A stretch of DNA of 64,000 nucleotides from Sphingomonas sp. (GTDB lineage: Bacteria; Pseudomonadota; Alphaproteobacteria; Sphingomonadales; Sphingomonadaceae), in assembly GCF_017304615.1 (NCBI RefSeq), contig NZ_JAFKLZ010000001.1, forward strand, positions 558,001 to 622,000, given 5' to 3'. Made by a program: the position numbers and the translations under genes. Below, one piece after another: positions 61,006-64,000 of the stretch; within the stretch, counting starts at the first letter, position 1; each line of letters starts with the position of its first letter. The notes beneath the pieces are model-generated. The model ran no database searches. It saw only the letters and a list, made by a program, of their open reading frames with translations, and was not told the DNA's origin.

Positions 61006-62295
61006 GTGGCAGGCACGGGGATACCGGAAGCATCGCCGGTCGATGCGCGCGTCGGGCGTTATCGCTGGGTGATCGTCGGGCTGCTGTTCGCGGCGACCGC
61101 GATCAACTATGTCGATCGGCAGATGATCGGCGTTCTGAAGCCGACCATTTCGGGTGAGCTCGGCTGGAACGAGACGACCTATGCGAACGTCGTCACTTGG
61201 TTCCAGATCGCCTATGCCATCGGGTATCTGAGCTTCGGCAAGGTCGTCGATATGTTCGGCGCGCGGATCGGCTTCTCGATCGCGTTCGTGATCTGGACGG
61301 TCGGCCATACGCTGTGCGGTTTCGTCAACAACGCGTTCCAGTTCGCGGCGGCGCGGTTCGTGCTTGGCATCGGTGAATCGGGCAATTTCCCTTCCGGCCT
61401 GAAGGCGGTGAGCGAATGGTTCCCCGCCAGGGAGCGTGCGCTGGCCACGGGCCTGTTCAATGCTGGGTCGAATGTCGGCGCGATCATCACGCCGCTCGTC
61501 GTGCCCGCGATCACGATCGCCTATGGCTGGCGCATGGCGTTCATCGTCACCGGCGTCGTCAGCCTGGTCTGGCTGGTGGCGTGGATCGCGGTCTATCGCC
61601 GCCCGCGCGAGCAAAAGCGGCTGTCGGCGGCTGAGTTGGCCTATATCGAAAGCGACCCGGCGGACGCCGGAGAGAAGATCGGATGGTTGAAGCTGCTAGG
61701 CTATCGGGAGACCTGGGCATATGCGCTGGGCAAGTTCCTGATCGACCCGATCTGGTGGCTGTTCCTGTTCTGGACGCCGGATTTTCTGGCCAAGACCTAC
61801 AATCTCGACCTCAAGAGTTTCGGGCCGCCGCTCGTCGCGATCTATCTGATCTCCGACATCGGCAGCATCGCCGGTGGCTGGTCGTCGTCCACGCTGATGA
61901 AACGCGGGTACAGCGCCAATGCCGCGCGCAAGATCACGATGCTGATTTGCGCGTTTCTGGTGATGCCGATCTTCTTTGCGCAATATGCCGCGAGCGTGTG
62001 GCTGGCGGTTGCGATCGTCGGCCTTGCCACAGCGGCCCACCAGGCGTTTTCCGCCAATCTCTACACGATCCCGTCGGACATGTTCCCGCGCGCCGCCGTG
62101 GGATCAGTGGTCGGGATCGGTGGCACGCTCGGCGCGGTCGGCGGGATCTTCATGGCGCAGTTCACGGGCTATGTGCTGCAACAGACGCACAGCTACACCC
62201 TGATCTTCGCAGTGGCCGGCTGCGTCTATCTGATTGCGGTGACCGTCGTGCACTTGCTCAGCCCCCGGCTGGCGCGTATCGACCTGCACGAATAG
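61006..62295 (+). CDS. exuT: Hexuronate MFS transporter (ExuT-like)
   Basis: A 429-residue permease of the anion:cation symporter branch of MFS. Twelve hydrophobic helices are visible, beginning with RYRWVIVGLLFAATAINYVDRQMIGVLKP, whose NYVDR motif is the hallmark of the ExuT/GudP group. GIGESGNFPSGLKAVSEWFPARERALATGLFNAGSNVGAI is the conserved helix 4-5 segment. It is expected to import glucuronate or galacturonate with protons. GGAGGAGAG precedes GTG 61006. It is the final gene of the uronate locus and converges with the DctD-like regulator. Confidence 0.88.
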   Translation: MAGTGIPEASPVDARVGRYRWVIVGLLFAATAINYVDRQMIGVLKPTISGELGWNETTYANVVTWFQIAYAIGYLSFGKVVDMFGARIGFSIAFVIWTVGHTLCGFVNNAFQFAAARFVLGIGESGNFPSGLKAVSEWFPARERALATGLFNAGSNVGAIITPLVVPAITIAYGWRMAFIVTGVVSLVWLVAWIAVYRRPREQKRLSAAELAYIESDPADAGEKIGWLKLLGYRETWAYALGKFLIDPIWWLFLFWTPDFLAKTYNLDLKSFGPPLVAIYLISDIGSIAGGWSSSTLMKRGYSANAARKITMLICAFLVMPIFFAQYAASVWLAVAIVGLATAAHQAFSANLYTIPSDMFPRAAVGSVVGIGGTLGAVGGIFMAQFTGYVLQQTHSYTLIFAVAGCVYLIAVTVVHLLSPRLARIDLHE

Positions 62296-62337
62296 TCTGA
62301 TCACGCCTCACCCCGCTACGTCCGGTCAACAAGGCCG

Positions 62338-63654
62338 TTATTTGAAATCGCCGGGCGAAATGCCGAAGCGTTTCATCTTGTCGTACAGCGTCTTTCGCGG
62401 AAGGCCGAGCGTGGCGAGGACGGGGGCGACGCGACCTCGGCTCGACGTCAGTGCGGCGCGGATTTCGCCGGCCTCATAGTCCGCAACGCGCGCGGCGAGC
62501 GGTTTGGCGAGAGCGTCCGGTCCGGCGGTCCACGTCCCCAGGACCGCTTCAGTCGCGGCGTTGCGCAGTTCCCGGACATTGCCGGGCCAGTCGTGATGAC
62601 GCAGGCGGCTTTGCGTCGCCGCGTCGATGCGCCAATCCTGACGGCCGAACAGCCGTGCCGCTTCGCCGGCGAATGTCGCGAACAACGCCACCACATCGTC
62701 GCCGCGCTCGCGTAGCGGCGGCACGCGGATACGAGCGGTGTGGAGACGATAGAGCAGGTCGGCGCGAAAGCTACCTGCCTTGACCGCTTCGGCCAGGTCG
62801 ATCTTGCTGGTCGCCACCACGCGCAGATCGACCGCGTGCGGCCGCTCCGCGCCGATCGGGTGGACCTCGCGCTCCTCGAGCACGCGCAGCAGTCGGGCCT
62901 GCATGGTGAGCGGCATGCTGTCGATTTCGTCGAGCAGCAGGGTGCCACCGCTCGAGCTGGCGATGTGGCCGGTGCGCGACAATCGTGTTTGGGGCACGCT
63001 GTCCGCCGCGTGACCGAACAGTTCGATCTCGGCGAGGCCTTCCGGCAGCGCGCCGCAATTGACCGCGATCAACGGCCGGGCGCGACGCGGGCCTTCTCGG
63101 TGCAGCATGGTCGCGACCAGCTCCTTGCCGGTCCCGGTCTCACCCTCGACCAGTACGTCGATGTCGGCCACGGCGAGCTGCCGGATGACCTGGCGCAACC
63201 GCTGCATCGGCGGGCTGTCGCCAATCAGCGGCTCGCTCGCGGCGGGCGCGTCGGCGAGTGCGCGGAGATGGCGATTGTCCATTACCAGCGCGCGGTGCGC
63301 GAGCGAACGGCGGACGGCGGCGATCAGATGGTCGGTCGCGAAGGGCTTGGTCAGGAAGTCGGCCGCACCGTCACGCATCGCCCGCACCGCCATCGCGATG
63401 TCGCCATGCCCGGTGATCAGGACGACCGGGATTTCGGGGTCGATCAAGCGCACCGCCGCCAGCAGTTCGAGCCCGTCCATGTGCGGCATGCGGATGTCGG
63501 TGACGACGATGCCAGCAAAATCCTGACTGATCGCGGCGGCGTCATCCGCGCGGGCGAAGGCGCGAACGTCGAACCCTGCTAGTTCGAGCGCCTGGGTCGT
63601 CGCCAGCCGCAGCTGATCGTCATCCTCGACGAAGATCACCGGGGCCAGGGTCAT
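62338..63654 (-). CDS. DctD-like AAA+ response regulator lacking the GAFTGA motif
   Basis: A 438-residue NtrC-family regulator. The receiver has phospho-acceptor D53 in [12 protein letters not shown], and the AAA+ domain has Walker [12 protein letters not shown] and Walker [12 protein letters not shown] Fis-type HTH closes the protein ([40 protein letters not shown]). After ELFGHA the L1 loop reads ADSVPQTR, where sigma-54 activators have GAFTGA. Contact with sigma-54 therefore looks lost, as in some NtrC-family proteins that work with sigma-70. It overlaps the kinase gene by four bases. C4-dicarboxylates are the inferred signal. Confidence 0.88.
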   Translation of the reverse strand: MTLAPVIFVEDDDQLRLATTQALELAGFDVRAFARADDAAAISQDFAGIVVTDIRMPHMDGLELLAAVRLIDPEIPVVLITGHGDIAMAVRAMRDGAADFLTKPFATDHLIAAVRRSLAHRALVMDNRHLRALADAPAASEPLIGDSPPMQRLRQVIRQLAVADIDVLVEGETGTGKELVATMLHREGPRRARPLIAVNCGALPEGLAEIELFGHAADSVPQTRLSRTGHIASSSGGTLLLDEIDSMPLTMQARLLRVLEEREVHPIGAERPHAVDLRVVATSKIDLAEAVKAGSFRADLLYRLHTARIRVPPLRERGDDVVALFATFAGEAARLFGRQDWRIDAATQSRLRHHDWPGNVRELRNAATEAVLGTWTAGPDALAKPLAARVADYEAGEIRAALTSSRGRVAPVLATLGLPRKTLYDKMKRFGISPGDFK

Positions 63655-64000
63655 GCAGCCCTCAGCGTGGCGACAAACGTCCCACCGACGCCACCAGCAA
63701 CATGGGCGATGTCACCCCCGAACTCGCGCGCGATGTCGCGGGCGATGGCGAGGCCCAACCCCAGTCCTTCGGGCTTGCCGGAGGAGAACGGTGTGAACAA
63801 CGTCGCGGCGATTGCGGGGTCCAGGCCGGGGCCGTTGTCGGCGACCGACAGCGTAATGGCATCTCCGTCGCCGGCGGCGGTGATTGTCACGCGACCGCCG
63901 CGCCGGTCGGCGACTGCTTCGATGGCGTTCTGGACCAGGTTGATGACGACCTGTTCGAGCCGAGTCCGGTCGCCGACCAGTACGACACCGCGCAGGGCGT
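63651..64000 (-). CDS. Sensor histidine kinase, C-terminal ATPase part (DctB-like, truncated by window)
   Basis: The last 116 codons of a histidine kinase whose start lies beyond the window. The N-box is LEQVVINLVQNAIEAV, the G1 box DNGPGLDPAIA, the F/G2 boxes TPFSSGKPEGLGLGLAIARDI, and the protein ends FVATLRAA. The GKPEGLGLGL form is typical of DctB-type kinases. It overlaps the DctD-like regulator by four bases (ATGA), so they form a two-component operon read leftward. Confidence 0.85.
   Translation of the reverse strand, partial: ALRGVVLVGDRTRLEQVVINLVQNAIEAVADRRGGRVTITAAGDGDAITLSVADNGPGLDPAIAATLFTPFSSGKPEGLGLGLAIARDIAREFGGDIAHVAGGVGGTFVATLRAA

Noticed and set aside
1-64000. tRNA, rRNA, CRISPR arrays, insertion sequences, prophage or attachment sites
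   Set aside because: I looked for cloverleaf ends, regular repeat-spacer patterns, transposase motifs and terminal repeats and found none that I could support.

Overview
The window is GC-rich alphaproteobacterial chromosome. Several features point to a sphingomonad (Sphingomonas or a close relative): two long TonB-dependent receptors beside their catabolic genes, a PEPxxWA-type C-terminal sorting signal, many Tat-type secreted oxidoreductases and hydrolases, and dense operons joined by ATGA/GTGA stop-start overlaps. I saw no rRNA, tRNA, CRISPR array, insertion sequence or phage gene.

Layout. (1) 1-5675: the end of an MFS permease, a tandem HxlR regulator, and a translationally coupled operon of quinone oxidoreductase, acyl-CoA ligase, thiolase-fold protein without thiolase cysteines, and DUF35 partner. 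This looks like CoA-dependent side-chain degradation ending in a retro-aldol step. (2) 6171-15331: two metallo-beta-lactamase-fold hydrolases, a secreted esterase, a formylglycine-generating enzyme (probable lipoprotein), a haloalkane dehalogenase, DUF1330, DUF4345, a Cys-type sulfatase and a TetR regulator. Matching 19-bp palindromes stand before the dehalogenase and in the sulfatase/MBL divergent promoter, so this may be one regulon. (3) 15570-26095: AraC and TetR regulators, a TonB receptor, then secreted esterase, PQQ dehydrogenase, EthD-like protein, acyl-CoA ligase and DUF1254 protein. (4) 26263-27692: DUF302 plus a YeeE/YedE sulfur transporter.

(5) 27775-35643: LysR regulator, AhpD-like protein, cupin, then a coupled operon of 3-hydroxybutyrate dehydrogenase, a 54-residue protein, NDH-2 and a patatin-like hydrolase, followed by a complete bufferin operon (DUF2282 precursor, DUF692, DUF2063, DoxX). 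A nearly identical 15-bp palindrome precedes both the dehydrogenase operon and the bufferin operon. (6) 35724-40574: NarL-type two-component pair flanked by two copies of a CCCCGGTTCCGGGG-type palindrome. The second copy lies before a PEPxxWA-anchored L-type lectin gene, which is followed by a serine hydrolase.

(7) 40776-62295: a uronate/pectin-type utilisation locus. An unrecognised 1276-residue LamG protein, a DUF885 peptidase and a TonB receptor face a minus-strand operon of UxaC, KduI, KduD, KdgK and two esterases. Next come a LacI repressor, altronate dehydratase, a mannitol-dehydrogenase-family uronate reductase, an FAH-family hydratase and a hexuronate MFS permease. ACCGGT-centred palindromes sit at four promoters of this locus. 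(8) 62338-64000: DctD-like regulator without a GAFTGA motif, and the end of its histidine kinase.

All functions are inferred from reading the sequence; no database search was possible.
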